DNA from: Qipengyuania aurantiaca
Lineage (GTDB): Bacteria > Pseudomonadota > Alphaproteobacteria > Sphingomonadales > Sphingomonadaceae
Direction: 5' to 3'
Length of the DNA stretch: 64,000 nucleotides
Assembly (NCBI RefSeq): GCF_019711375.1
Contig: NZ_CP081295.1
Span: 62,001-126,000 of the forward strand
In this document: positions 51,632 to 60,869 of the stretch, piece by piece
Layout of the letters: each line of letters starts with the position of its first letter
Position numbering within the stretch: the first letter of the stretch is position 1
Translations under genes and position numbers: made by a program
The notes under the pieces: model-generated
The model's input: only the letters and a program-made list of their open reading frames with translations
Told to the model about the DNA's origin: nothing
Databases searched by the model: none

Positions 51632-54174
51632 CAGTCGGCCTTCTTCTTGGCCGCGGGCTTCTTCTTCGCCGCCGCCTTCTTTGCCGGAGCCTTGCGCTTC
51701 TTCTTCGCCGGCCCCTTGGCCGCGCGGGCATCGATCAGTTCGATCGCCTGCGCCTCGGTCACGTCCTCGGGCTTCACGTCCTTGGGGATCGTGGCGTTGG
51801 TAGTGCCATCCGTGACATAGGGGCCGTAGCGGCCCGGCATGACCTTGATCTCGCCGCCGCTGGTCGGGTGTTCGCCGAGCGTCTTGATCGGTTCGGCCTT
51901 GCCGCGTCCGCCGCCCTTGCGGTTGGCCGCTTCGGCGAGCAGCGAGACGGCAGCATTCATACCGGTCTCAAAGACATCGCGCGTACTGGTCAGCTTGGCG
52001 TATTTTCCGTCATGGCGCAGGTAAGGACCATAGCGGCCGATATTGGCCTCGATCTCCTTGCCCGTTTCGGGATGCGCGCCGACGATGCGCGGCAGGCTGA
52101 GCAGCTTCAACGCCCATTCGAGGTCGAAATCGTCGAGGTCCTTGGGGATGCTCGCGCGCTTGGCGTCCTTGCCCTCGCCCAGCTGGACATAGGGTCCGAA
52201 GCGGCCCGTCTTGCGCTCGACCGGGAGGCCGGTGTCCGGATCCTCGCCCATGACGCCGTCGTTCGCGCCATCGTCACCCTCGCTGCCGGGCTTGGCGAAC
52301 TGGCGGGTGAACTTACATTCGGGATAATTGGCACAGGCGACAAAAGCGCCATAGCGGCCACCGCGCAGCGCGAGGCGTCCGCCTTCGCGGCCCTCGGTCT
52401 CGCATAGCGGGCAATGACGTGGGTCCTTGCCGTCGGCGCGTTCGGGAAAGAGGTAGTCGGAGAGGAAATCGTCGAGCACCTCAGTAACTTCCGAGGGCTT
52501 CTTCTCCATGATCTCTTCGGTCTTCGGCTTGAAGTCCTTCCAGAACTCGGCGAGCAGCTTCTTCCACTCCTCGCGCCCATCCGACACCGTATCGAGTTCG
52601 TCCTCCATCCCGGCGGTAAAGTCGAAGGACACGTAGCGCTCGAAGAACCGTTCGAGAAACGCCGTTAGGAGACGCCCCGATTCCTCTGCAAAAAAACGGT
52701 TTTTTTCCATCCGCACATAGTTGCGATCACGCAGCGTCTGGAGCGTCGAGGCATAGGTCGACGGCCGCCCGATGCCGAGCTCTTCCAGCCGCTTCACAAG
52801 GCTCGCTTCGCTGAAACGCGGCGGCGGTTGGGTGAAGTGCTGGTTGGCTTCGACCACCTTCTTCAGCGGGCTGTCACCCTTGTTCATATTGGGCAGCAGG
52901 CCGTCCTCATCGTCCTCCGAAGGCTCGTCGCGGCCTTCCTGGTAGACGGCGAAATAGCCGGGGAATTTCACCACCTGGCCGGTCGCGCGCAGCTCGTGCT
53001 TCCCGGTCCCGTCGCGCAGGGTGATGGTGGTGCGTTCCAGATTGGCCGAGGCCATCTGGCTCGCCATCGCGCGCTTGAAGATCAGGTCGTAGAGCTTCGC
53101 CTCGTCACCAGAGCCGGCGCGGTCCTTCCTGAAATCGGTCGGACGGATCGCCTCATGGGCCTCCTGCGCGTTCTTGGCCTTAGTCGCATAGAACCGCGGC
53201 TTGTCGGGCAGGTAATAGGCGTCGTAGCGGTCGGCGATGGCTTTGCGGCAGGCATCGATCGCGCTTGGGTCCATCTGCACACCGTCGGTACGCATATAGG
53301 TGATGTGGCCCGCCTCGTAGAGCGACTGGGCAAGGCGCATGGTGTGGCTGGCCGAATAGCCGAGCTTCCGGGCGGCTTCCTGCTGCAGCGTCGAAGTGGT
53401 GAACGGCGGCGCGGGGCTGCGCTTCAGCGGCTTGGTCTCGATTTCTTCAACTGTGAAGCGCGCATCCTCGACCGCTTTCTTCGCGGCCTTGGCGCTGCCT
53501 TCATCGCCCAGCGTCAGCTTCTGCAGCTTCTTGCCGTCGAACTTGACCAGCCGCGCGTCGAACTCGGTCCCGTCCTGCTCCAGCTTGGCAAGGACCGACC
53601 AGTATTCATCCGCCTTGAAATGCTCGATCTCGATCTCGCGGTCGACGATGAGGCGAAGCGCCACCGACTGCACGCGGCCCGCGCTCTTTGCACCCGGCAG
53701 GCGGCGCCACAACACTGGCGAAAGCGTGAAGCCGTAAAGATAGTCCAGCGCGCGGCGGGCGAGATAGGCGTCGATCAGGTCCTGATCGAGTTCACGCGGG
53801 GCCTTCATCGCGTCGGTGACGGCCTGCTTGGTGATCGCGTTGAAGGTTACGCGGTCGACCTTCTCGGGCAGTGCTTTGCGCTTTTGCAGCAACTCGCGAA
53901 CGTGCCAGCTGATGGCTTCGCCTTCGCGGTCAGGGTCGGTCGCGAGAACAAGGCGGTCGGCCTTCTTGGCGTTGTCGCTGATTTCCTTGAAGCGGCTCTG
54001 TTTGTCCCGATAGAGCTCCCAGTCCATCGCGAAATCCTCGTCCGGGCGCACGCTGCCATCCTTGGGCGGCAGGTCGCGGACATGGCCGTAGGAGGCGAGG
54101 ACCTTGAAGTCCTTGCCGAGGTATTTCTCGATGGTTTTCGCCTTTGCCGGCGACTCTACGATGACCAGTTGCAT
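51631..54174 (-). CDS. topA: DNA topoisomerase I (type IA)
   Basis: The 847-residue enzyme relaxes negative supercoils. The Toprim domain begins LVIVESPAKAKTIEKYLG, with the acidic D80-PDRE84. The active-site tyrosine is Y293 in ITYMRTDG (family usually YMRTDS). One clear Cys4-type zinc ribbon is present (CPLCETEG...CANYPEC), followed by several repeated topoisomerase C-terminal units (GRFGPYVQLG, GRYGPYLRHDG, GRYGPYVTDG). The protein ends in a lysine/alanine-rich tail, common in high-GC bacteria. It is followed by a coupled small basic gene. Confidence 0.96.
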   Translation of the reverse strand: MQLVIVESPAKAKTIEKYLGKDFKVLASYGHVRDLPPKDGSVRPDEDFAMDWELYRDKQSRFKEISDNAKKADRLVLATDPDREGEAISWHVRELLQKRKALPEKVDRVTFNAITKQAVTDAMKAPRELDQDLIDAYLARRALDYLYGFTLSPVLWRRLPGAKSAGRVQSVALRLIVDREIEIEHFKADEYWSVLAKLEQDGTEFDARLVKFDGKKLQKLTLGDEGSAKAAKKAVEDARFTVEEIETKPLKRSPAPPFTTSTLQQEAARKLGYSASHTMRLAQSLYEAGHITYMRTDGVQMDPSAIDACRKAIADRYDAYYLPDKPRFYATKAKNAQEAHEAIRPTDFRKDRAGSGDEAKLYDLIFKRAMASQMASANLERTTITLRDGTGKHELRATGQVVKFPGYFAVYQEGRDEPSEDDEDGLLPNMNKGDSPLKKVVEANQHFTQPPPRFSEASLVKRLEELGIGRPSTYASTLQTLRDRNYVRMEKNRFFAEESGRLLTAFLERFFERYVSFDFTAGMEDELDTVSDGREEWKKLLAEFWKDFKPKTEEIMEKKPSEVTEVLDDFLSDYLFPERADGKDPRHCPLCETEGREGGRLALRGGRYGAFVACANYPECKFTRQFAKPGSEGDDGANDGVMGEDPDTGLPVERKTGRFGPYVQLGEGKDAKRASIPKDLDDFDLEWALKLLSLPRIVGAHPETGKEIEANIGRYGPYLRHDGKYAKLTSTRDVFETGMNAAVSLLAEAANRKGGGRGKAEPIKTLGEHPTSGGEIKVMPGRYGPYVTDGTTNATIPKDVKPEDVTEAQAIELIDARAAKGPAKKKRKAPAKKAAAKKKPAAKKKAD

Positions 54175-54254
54175 GAGGTGGTAAAACGTCCCTTACGTGT
54201 GCGTATGCGTATACGCGCGAAAATGGGGACCGCTCCTGAGACCCGTCAAGCGAC

Positions 54255-54289
54255 AAAAAACCCGGAGCGGCCCGAGGGCACGCTCCGGG
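54255..54289 (-). terminator. Rho-independent terminator of the vWA-protein transcript
   Basis: On the minus strand CCCGGAGCG (54289-54281), an 11-base loop and CGCTCCGGG (54269-54261) form a perfect 9-bp stem, followed by six T residues (54260-54255). This is the best intrinsic terminator in the window. It lies about 110 bases after the stop of the vWA gene and protects topA's promoter region from read-through. Confidence 0.8.
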
Positions 54290-54397
54290 ATAAAGGAAAA
54301 GGACTTGCTCGAAACCGATCAAGCCCTTCGGGTCGCAGAGCCTGCCTAACCGGCCCTGCCCCTCAGGACCCCACCCAATTGGGTGGGTTTCGAAAGA
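54290..54397 (-). other. Structured 3' untranslated region or small RNA candidate
   Basis: Between the vWA stop codon and its terminator lie two more hairpins: the perfect palindrome CCCACCC-AATT-GGGTGGG (54370-54387), and GGGCTTG/CAAGTCC with a 12-base loop (about 54303-54328). No coding frame of note is present. Stable stem-loops ending in an intrinsic terminator are typical of RNAs released from 3' UTRs. Confidence 0.35.
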
Positions 54398-55984
54398 TTA
54401 TCCCGCTTTGTCCCGATTTGAGCTTTGCGCGAAGTCGGGCGGGAGGATGCATTTGCCGGCATCGTACTCGCCGACCGCGCGGATGACCTCGTTCTTCTCC
54501 GGCTCGATCCGGCGGCCCGAGATCTGGCTGTCGATCACGCGGCGCAGGAGCTGGTCGAGGCGGGTGACGAGGTAGCAGTCGATCGCCGGCTTGGCATGCG
54601 GATTGCCGATGCCGCTGTCGTCGGTGAGGAAGGTGTAGCGCGACTGGGTGGCCGCAGCCATCGCCCGCATGACGTATTCGGCCACGTCCGCCACACCCGA
54701 AGCGCCGACCGGCACAACATGTACGCGCTCGGCGCGTAGATGTTCGGCCGCGAGCCAGGTCTGCGGGATATCGCGATCATGCGGCGGGGCGTCACCTACC
54801 AGTAAGAGCGATTTCACCGCGTCGTCGCGCCATTCGAGCTGGGCGGCGCGCACCAGGGCATCCTGCATCGCTTCTTCGTAGTCGCCACCGCCGCCGGCGT
54901 GTTGGGCCGCGAGACGGGTCTGCGCGCGGGAGACATCGCTGTCGAAATCGAAGGTCTGGGTAATGAAGTCATCGCCTTCGTCGCGATAGAAGCTGAAAGC
55001 GACGCGAATATCTATGTCGCGATGGCGCGCTTCGAGTTGGTCGATAATCGAGCGCAGTTCCGCCTGGAGGTAGCGCAGCTCGTCGCCCATCGAGCCAGTG
55101 ACGTCGACCACCAGCGCGAGGTCGAGCTTGCGCACGGCTTGCGCGGCCCGGTCGGAACGGATGGTGACGCTCTGCGCGCCCTCGTCTGCCGACAAGCGCA
55201 CCATGCGCCATTCGCTGCGTCCGGCGCGGACCCACACGGTATCGCTCAGCCGGTCCAACGCGGGGAAGAACACCGCGCTGCCATCGGCGACCGAGTTGAG
55301 GGTGATCGAATTGCCATCCTCGCAGCGCAGTTCGATGGGCATGAAGGGCACGGCCTGCCCGCGCGCGTCCTTGGCCTCCACCCGCAGGATGCGGGAGGTG
55401 TCGAGCACGGGAAGCGCGGCAATCCGCTGGCCGAGGTCGGACTTGCGGACATAGTCGGCGTAAAGTTCGGGGTTGAGCAGATCGTCATGCTCGCCCGCAG
55501 TCAGGAGCCCGCTTTGCGGACGCGGCTGCGGCGGGCGCGGCGGATAGGGCGGCGGCGGATAGCTGGGCATAGCACTGCTGGCCGGTGGAGGCGGAGCGAC
55601 GGCAGGCGGTGCAGCGCGCGCGGCATCGACGGTTGTGACAGGGCTGGCGCTCTCCATGGTCCCGCGCTTGATGCGCGAGCCGGTCACGACGATGCTTTCG
55701 CCCTCATCTGCGACCGAGGCGGCGGGCGGAGGTGGCGGAGCCGGCGCGACTTCCATTGCGACCGGCGGCGGCGGAGGAAGGCGGCGGAGATGTTGCTGCT
55801 GATCGACCAGCGCTTCCTTCCCGAGATCGGGTAGAGGTGCCGGGGTGCGGCAATAACCGAGATCGCGCAACGGCGGCGGCACACTGGTTCCGGCTTCCGC
55901 CTGCTCGCCCTGCGCCTGCAAAACGGCTGGGCCCGGAGCCAACAGAGAAAGGGCACAGGCCCCGGCAATCATCTTCTTCATCAC
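54398..55984 (-). CDS. Secreted von Willebrand factor A protein with TonB-receptor-like signature
   Basis: The 528-residue protein has a signal peptide (about 1-25), a proline-rich region, the segment SIVVTGSRIKRGTMESASP (98-116), more proline-rich linker, a beta-rich domain (about 165-285), and a vWA domain (about 287-480). The vWA metal site is intact in variant form: D294-VTGS298 (DxSxS-like with Thr), GGGGDYEEA and LLVGDAPPHD. Two Cys lie in the C-terminal part (AIDCYLVT, GKCILPP). The 98-116 segment closely resembles the start of the plug domain in sphingomonad TonB-dependent receptors. The 237 bases upstream (55985-56221) hold only its presumed promoter region. Confidence 0.85.
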   Translation of the reverse strand: MMKKMIAGACALSLLAPGPAVLQAQGEQAEAGTSVPPPLRDLGYCRTPAPLPDLGKEALVDQQQHLRRLPPPPPVAMEVAPAPPPPPAASVADEGESIVVTGSRIKRGTMESASPVTTVDAARAAPPAVAPPPPASSAMPSYPPPPYPPRPPQPRPQSGLLTAGEHDDLLNPELYADYVRKSDLGQRIAALPVLDTSRILRVEAKDARGQAVPFMPIELRCEDGNSITLNSVADGSAVFFPALDRLSDTVWVRAGRSEWRMVRLSADEGAQSVTIRSDRAAQAVRKLDLALVVDVTGSMGDELRYLQAELRSIIDQLEARHRDIDIRVAFSFYRDEGDDFITQTFDFDSDVSRAQTRLAAQHAGGGGDYEEAMQDALVRAAQLEWRDDAVKSLLLVGDAPPHDRDIPQTWLAAEHLRAERVHVVPVGASGVADVAEYVMRAMAAATQSRYTFLTDDSGIGNPHAKPAIDCYLVTRLDQLLRRVIDSQISGRRIEPEKNEVIRAVGEYDAGKCILPPDFAQSSNRDKAG

Positions 55985-56221
55985 GACTCTCCCCGATCGA
56001 ACGCGAAATGATACTGCATCACATTTGATCGAGGAAGAAAGATGAACGGTTGCTGACGGGGGATGATCTGTTAGGCATATCCAATCAATTTTATGCCAAC
56101 CCTAAAGTGGCGCGTGGGTTTCCGGCGACTTCAAGCCGACCTGGAAGTTGGCAATGGTAGGCAGTTTGGAAAAACATGAAGAGCCGTTGACGCCTCGTCC
56201 GGTCGAAGTCAGGTTTGCAAA

Positions 56222-56677
56222 ATGAGTGTTCAAACGCCAACATCGCAGTTGCTACCTTTGCTAGTAAGCAGCCAAATTTTAATAGGCTGCTTGCCAGTTG
56301 AGGAAGGGAAAGAGGTCGAGACAGACGTTGCGAAGGAAGCGGTTGCAATGGGTGAACAGCTCTCGGGCGCGATGCTTGAGCAATTAATCGTCGGCAAAGT
56401 CATCTCCAATCGTGAACTTACTAAACCGAATTTTGTGATGTTCGGTGAGAGGTTCGAAGTTGACGGCACTTGGTTCGCCGCGTTCCAAACACGCGGGCCG
56501 ACTCAACTGACCGGACGATGGAGGATCATAAACGACGAGCTGTGCATCGAGCCTAAGGGGGGCGCTGAGCAATGCCGAATTGTTCGTGTCGGTGACGAAC
56601 CCGGTGTTTATGAGATTACAAGTAGCTTAGCCTCGTTCGACAACGATCGAGTTCGGTTTGAGATTTTTGATCACTGA
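56222..56677 (+). CDS. Putative small lipoprotein, function unknown
   Basis: The 151-residue product has a hydrophobic N-terminus with a lipobox-like LIGC (Cys about 23), although positive charge is lacking before it. An acidic helix follows, then a compact beta-rich domain (FGERFEVDGTWFAAFQTRG, LTGRWRIINDELCIEP) with two more Cys that could pair. Codon and base use are visibly more AT-rich than neighbours, so recent acquisition is possible. No family recognised. Confidence 0.6.
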   Translation: MSVQTPTSQLLPLLVSSQILIGCLPVEEGKEVETDVAKEAVAMGEQLSGAMLEQLIVGKVISNRELTKPNFVMFGERFEVDGTWFAAFQTRGPTQLTGRWRIINDELCIEPKGGAEQCRIVRVGDEPGVYEITSSLASFDNDRVRFEIFDH

Positions 56678-56707
56678 CTTATCCGCGCCAGATGTAGGGA
56701 TCTTCGT

Positions 56708-57829
56708 TCAGGCTGGGGTCAAAGTCACCCGCCCCGCCGCATGCCGCTCCAGCCGCCCGGCAATTTCCAGCTCAAGCAGCGCCAGTTGCACCGCGGCCGC
56801 GCTTTCGCCCGATTGCCGGATGAGTTCGTCGATGGCGACCGGTGCGGTGGTCAGGAGCGAGGCGATGTCGGCCGGTTCGGCCTCCGCCATCTCGGAAGGT
56901 TCGAAGTCGAATTGCTCCGAGGGTTCGCGGAAGGTCGAGCGCGGGCTGCCATCGAAACCGGTGAGCAGTTCGGCGACATCCTCAGGCGATTGCACCAGCA
57001 CGGCGCCTTCGCGGATGAGGTGGTTGCAGCCGTGGCTGCGCGCCTCCAGCGGGCTGCCGGGGATCGCCATGACCTCCCTCCCCGCCTCGCCGGCCAGCCG
57101 GGCGGTGATGAGACTGCCGGACTTGACTGCCGCCTCGACCACCAGGGTGCCTGCGGCGAGCCCGGCGATGATGCGGTTGCGGCTGGGAAAGTGGCTGCCG
57201 CGCGGTTCGGTGCCCGGCGGCTGCTCGGCGATGAGCAGGCCGTCGCGCGCGATCCGCTCCTGCAAGTCGCTGTGCTGCGGCGGGTAGGCGATATCAATCC
57301 CGCTGGCGATCACGCCGATGGTCTGCGGAAATGCACCCTCATGCGCCGCGCCGTCGATCCCGCGCGCCAGTCCCGAGACCACCGTGAACCCGGCCTCGGC
57401 CAGCCCCTGCCCGAAATCGCGCGCCAACTTGACCGCTGCCGCGCTGGCGTTGCGCGCACCGACCATGGCGACGCAGGGCCTGGCGGCCAGCGAGAGGTCG
57501 CCTCGCCAGGTCAGGATCGGCGGGGCGCTGTCGATCTCGCCGAGCAGGCGCGGATAGTCAGGCTGGTCGTGGAACAGGTATTTCGCGCCCGCAATGCGCA
57601 CGCCGTCGACCTCGCGCTCGATCTTATCGCGGGGCGCAGCGCGATACTGCCGCCCGCCCTTCTTTCCCAGCTCCGGCAGCGCCTCCAGCGCCTCAGCCGC
57701 GGTGCCGAAGCGCGCCAGCAGCATGGCGTAGCTGACCGGGCCGATATTGGGCGAGCGCAGCAGGCGGATGCGGGCAAACGCCTCGTCCTGCGTGAGCGTG
57801 GCCGGCGCGGGGTGGACCGCCTCGTTCAC
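56708..57829 (-). CDS. dprA: DNA-processing protein DprA
   Basis: The 373-residue protein protects incoming single-stranded DNA and loads RecA during transformation. A short N-terminal SAM-like region precedes the Rossmann fold with VGARNASA, VVSGLARGIDGAAH, GSHFPSRNRIIAGLA and the C-terminal part of the fold GSLITARLAGE. A winged-helix DprA domain occupies about 315-370. The GTG at 57829 overlaps the plsY stop as GTGA, giving the start. Its presence hints at a competence capacity, though no other competence genes are in view. Confidence 0.94.
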   Translation of the reverse strand: MNEAVHPAPATLTQDEAFARIRLLRSPNIGPVSYAMLLARFGTAAEALEALPELGKKGGRQYRAAPRDKIEREVDGVRIAGAKYLFHDQPDYPRLLGEIDSAPPILTWRGDLSLAARPCVAMVGARNASAAAVKLARDFGQGLAEAGFTVVSGLARGIDGAAHEGAFPQTIGVIASGIDIAYPPQHSDLQERIARDGLLIAEQPPGTEPRGSHFPSRNRIIAGLAAGTLVVEAAVKSGSLITARLAGEAGREVMAIPGSPLEARSHGCNHLIREGAVLVQSPEDVAELLTGFDGSPRSTFREPSEQFDFEPSEMAEAEPADIASLLTTAPVAIDELIRQSGESAAAVQLALLELEIAGRLERHAAGRVTLTPA

Positions 57830-58431
57830 CCCTTGGAGCCGACCTTCGGTTCGGTCCCGGCGGCGAGGCGCTTGATATTCTCGCGGTGCAGCCAGATCAC
57901 CAGCACGGCGACCAGCGCCAGCGCCTTGGCGAAGGTCCACCAGCCAAAGAACACGGCGGCCAGCGCGGCGGCCACGACCGCGCTCATCCCGGCAAGCGAG
58001 CTGATCCGCGTGATTGCGAGCATACCGAGCCAGACCACGGCGTAGACCGCGCCCAGCGGCCAGGCGAGGCCGAAGCACACACCCGCATTCGTCGCCACGC
58101 CCTTGCCGCCCTTGAAGCCGAGCCAGACGGGGAAGCAATGGCCGATCACCGCGAACAGCGCGGTCCAGCCCACTTCCTGCCAGAACAGGTTCCATGCGAT
58201 CAGGACCGGTACCAGCCCCTTGGCAAGGTCGAGCAGGAGGGTGGCAGCGGCCAGCCCCTTGCTGCCGGTGCGCAGCACATTCGTTGCCCCGATATTGCCG
58301 CTGCCCTGCTGGCGAATGTCGCCCTTGCCCGCCAGTTTCGCCAGGATCAGGCCGAAGGGGATCGAGCCGAAAGCATAGCCCAGCAGCGCGGCCCAGAGGA
58401 CAGTGATCGAAAAGTCGGTACCGAAATCCAT
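57826..58431 (-). CDS. plsY: Acyl-phosphate glycerol-3-phosphate acyltransferase
   Basis: This 201-residue inner-membrane enzyme makes lysophosphatidic acid from acyl phosphate. Hydrophobic segments carry the family motifs GYAFGSIPFGLILAK, GSGNIGATNVLRTG and GFKGGKGVATNAG, the last two forming the active site. The ATG at 58431 has GGGG 6 bases ahead; a TTG four codons upstream is possible. It is co-transcribed with dprA and divergent from murI across a repeat pair. Confidence 0.95.
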   Translation of the reverse strand: MDFGTDFSITVLWAALLGYAFGSIPFGLILAKLAGKGDIRQQGSGNIGATNVLRTGSKGLAAATLLLDLAKGLVPVLIAWNLFWQEVGWTALFAVIGHCFPVWLGFKGGKGVATNAGVCFGLAWPLGAVYAVVWLGMLAITRISSLAGMSAVVAAALAAVFFGWWTFAKALALVAVLVIWLHRENIKRLAAGTEPKVGSKG

Positions 58432-58444
58432 GCAAAACCCCAAA

Positions 58445-58540
58445 TTCCGTTCGGACTGAGCTTGTCGAAGTCCGGCATTTTCTTCTAGCGATGGTCTTAA
58501 GGTGAAATACGGCCCTTCGACAAGCTCAGGGCGAACGGAA
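58445..58540. repeat. Inverted pair of REP-like palindromic repeats between plsY and murI
   Basis: Copy 1 occupies 58445-58470 and copy 2, in reverse orientation, 58515-58540; they agree at 24 of 26 positions and are separated by 44 bases. The core is CTTCGACAAGCTCAGG. Transcribed, the pair would form a long hairpin. It fills nearly the whole intergenic region between the two divergent genes. The end of copy 2 contributes the first bases of the GGAAGG ribosome binding site (58537-58542) of murI. A third, related copy lies in era. Confidence 0.9.
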
Positions 58541-58548
58541 GGTCCAGT

Positions 58549-59343
58549 TTGAACTCATCTTCCCCCATACTGATGTTCGATTCCGGCGTCGGCGGGCTGA
58601 CCGTGCTGGCGGAACTGCGCAAGCTCATGCCCAAGGCGCCGGTCATCTACGCCGCCGACATTGCGGGCCTGCCCTATGGCGCGAAAAGCGAGGCGGAAGT
58701 GGCCGCGCGCGTCGCAGGGCTGCTGGGGCGGATGGCAGAGCGCTACGACCCGCGGCTGATCTGCATCGCCTGCAACACGGCGAGCACGATTGCGCTCGGC
58801 ATGGTGCGCGAGGTGCTGGAAACGCCGATTGTCGGCACGGTCCCCGCGATCAAGCCAGCCGCCAAGGTCACCAAGACGGGAGTTATCGGCCTCCTCGGCA
58901 CCGAAGCGACCGTGCGGCAGGGTTATGTCGACGATCTTGCGCGCGAGTTTGCAGACGGAAAAACACTGCTGCGCCACGGGTCGAACCAATTGGTTGCGTT
59001 GGGCGAAAAGAAGCTGCGCGGCGAGACTGTCAGCGTGGACGAGGTCGCCAAGGCCGCTTCGGGCCTGATCCTCCAGCCGGGTGGGGAAAATCTCGATACG
59101 GTGGTGCTGGCTTGCACCCATTTCCCGCTGCTGGAGCCAGAACTGCGTGAAGCCTTCGGCAAGGATGTCGCCTTTATCCACGGCGCAGCGGGTATTGCGC
59201 GGCGGATCGCCCACCTCCTCGAAGGCCAGAGCTTCGGCTTCTTTGCCCGGAGCTTCGCCGTCACCACGGGCGAGATCGACGATTTTAAGCGCCTTTCCGG
59301 CGCCTTCGAGCGGCACGGCATCACCCGCCTGCGCAAGTTCTGA
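58549..59343 (+). CDS. murI: Glutamate racemase
   Basis: The 264-residue enzyme supplies D-glutamate for peptidoglycan. The two catalytic cysteines are C74 (IACNTAST) and C188 (ACTHFPLL), with D11 in FDSGVGGLTVL and H190 assisting. The start is a TTG at 58549, with GGAAGG 6 bases before it; that ribosome binding site straddles the edge of a palindromic repeat. An internal ATG at residue 9 would remove part of the first strand, so the TTG is preferred. Confidence 0.95.
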   Translation: MNSSSPILMFDSGVGGLTVLAELRKLMPKAPVIYAADIAGLPYGAKSEAEVAARVAGLLGRMAERYDPRLICIACNTASTIALGMVREVLETPIVGTVPAIKPAAKVTKTGVIGLLGTEATVRQGYVDDLAREFADGKTLLRHGSNQLVALGEKKLRGETVSVDEVAKAASGLILQPGGENLDTVVLACTHFPLLEPELREAFGKDVAFIHGAAGIARRIAHLLEGQSFGFFARSFAVTTGEIDDFKRLSGAFERHGITRLRKF

Positions 59344-59550
59344 CCCCTTCCGCCGAGGCTTGCACCGCGCGGCATAGGCCTTGCCAAATACGGAATTGAG
59401 AAGCCGCGCCGCATCGCGTATGGGGCGCCCACACGCCGTATTACGACGGATATAGAACCAATGGCCAATGGCGGCCCTAGGCAGTTTCCGATACCTCAAC
59501 AGGCATAGGGGATTGCCGCTAGGGATTGAGCGGCTATAGGCGAGGGCATC

Positions 59551-60771
59551 ATGAACTACGGACAGGTTTTCGACGAAGCGATCGGTCGTCTTCACAAGGA
59601 AGGCCGCTACCGTGTGTTCATCGACATCATGCGCAACAAGGGGGCCTTCCCCAACGCGCGCTGCTTCCACGGTCACAACGGCCCCAAGCCGATCACCGTG
59701 TGGTGCTCCAACGACTATCTTGCCATGGGCCAGCACCCCAAGGTCATCGAAGCGATGGAAAACGCGCTTCACGATGTCGGCGCAGGGTCAGGCGGCACCC
59801 GCAACATCGGCGGCAACACGCACCTCCATATCGAGCTGGAACGCGAACTCGCGCAGCTGCACGGCAAGGATGGCGCGCTGCTGTTCACCAGCGGCTATGT
59901 CTCGAACGACGCGACGCTGTCGACACTGGCCAAGCTGCTTCCGGGCTGCGTGATCTTCTCCGACGAATTGAACCACGCCAGCATGATCGCCGGCATCCGC
60001 AATTCGGGCTGCGAGAAGCGCGTCTTCCGCCACAACGATCTCGAGCATCTGGAACAGCTGCTCGCGGCCGAGGATTTCGACACGCCGAAGGTCATCGCCT
60101 TCGAGAGCGTCTACTCGATGGACGGTGACGTCGCCCCGATCCACGCGATCTGCGACCTTGCCGAGAAGTATAACGCGCTGACCTATATCGACGAAGTCCA
60201 CGCGGTCGGCATGTATGGCGACCATGGCGGCGGCATTTCGGAACGTGACGAGGCTGCGCACCGCATCGACATAATCGAAGGCACGCTGGGCAAGGCATTC
60301 GGCGTGATGGGCGGCTATATTGCTGCCGATACCCGCGTGATCGACTGCATCCGCAGCTACGCACCCGGCTTCATCTTTACCACTTCGCTCAGCCCCGTGC
60401 TGGTCGCAGGGGTGCTCGCCGCGGTGAAGCACCTGAAGTCCTCGAGCGAGGAACGCGACGCCCAGCAGGCTGCCGCTGCCCTGCTCAAGGAAAAGATGCG
60501 CAAGGCCGGCCTGCCGGTCATGCCCTCGGTCACGCATATCGTGCCGCTGATGATCGGCGATCCGGTGCGTGCCAAGCAAATCAGCGACATCCTGCTCGCC
60601 GAATACGGCGTCTATGTCCAGCCGATCAACTTCCCCACCGTGCCGCGCGGTACCGAGCGCCTGCGCTTCACGCCGGGCCCGGCGCATACGGCGGAAATGA
60701 TGGACGAGCTGGTCACCGCGCTGGTCGAGATCTGGGACCGGATGGACATGGATCTGGCCAAGGCGGCCTGA
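59551..60771 (+). CDS. hemA: 5-aminolevulinate synthase
   Basis: The 406-residue PLP enzyme condenses glycine and succinyl-CoA to start heme (and in phototrophs bacteriochlorophyll) synthesis. The PLP lysine is K248 in [14 protein letters not shown]214 (YIDEVHAVG) binds the pyridine nitrogen, and [12 protein letters not shown] (78-88) is the glycine-rich loop. This C4 pathway enzyme is characteristic of alphaproteobacteria. GAGGG precedes the ATG. The 207-base upstream region holds no gene and should contain its promoter. Confidence 0.97.
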   Translation: MNYGQVFDEAIGRLHKEGRYRVFIDIMRNKGAFPNARCFHGHNGPKPITVWCSNDYLAMGQHPKVIEAMENALHDVGAGSGGTRNIGGNTHLHIELERELAQLHGKDGALLFTSGYVSNDATLSTLAKLLPGCVIFSDELNHASMIAGIRNSGCEKRVFRHNDLEHLEQLLAAEDFDTPKVIAFESVYSMDGDVAPIHAICDLAEKYNALTYIDEVHAVGMYGDHGGGISERDEAAHRIDIIEGTLGKAFGVMGGYIAADTRVIDCIRSYAPGFIFTTSLSPVLVAGVLAAVKHLKSSSEERDAQQAAAALLKEKMRKAGLPVMPSVTHIVPLMIGDPVRAKQISDILLAEYGVYVQPINFPTVPRGTERLRFTPGPAHTAEMMDELVTALVEIWDRMDMDLAKAA

Positions 60772-60869
60772 CCCCTTCCCTACCGCAGAAAATTCGCAAG
60801 ACCGGGCTTGTCCGGCCTGCGCTTCCCGCTAGTCTCCCCGGCGAGAGAACTTCGTCCGAGGGGGATGCC

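Noticed and set aside
54370..54387. CCCACCC-AATT-GGGTGGG palindrome as a plus-strand terminator
   Set aside because: No plus-strand gene ends before it and only three T residues follow; better seen as part of the vWA 3' region.
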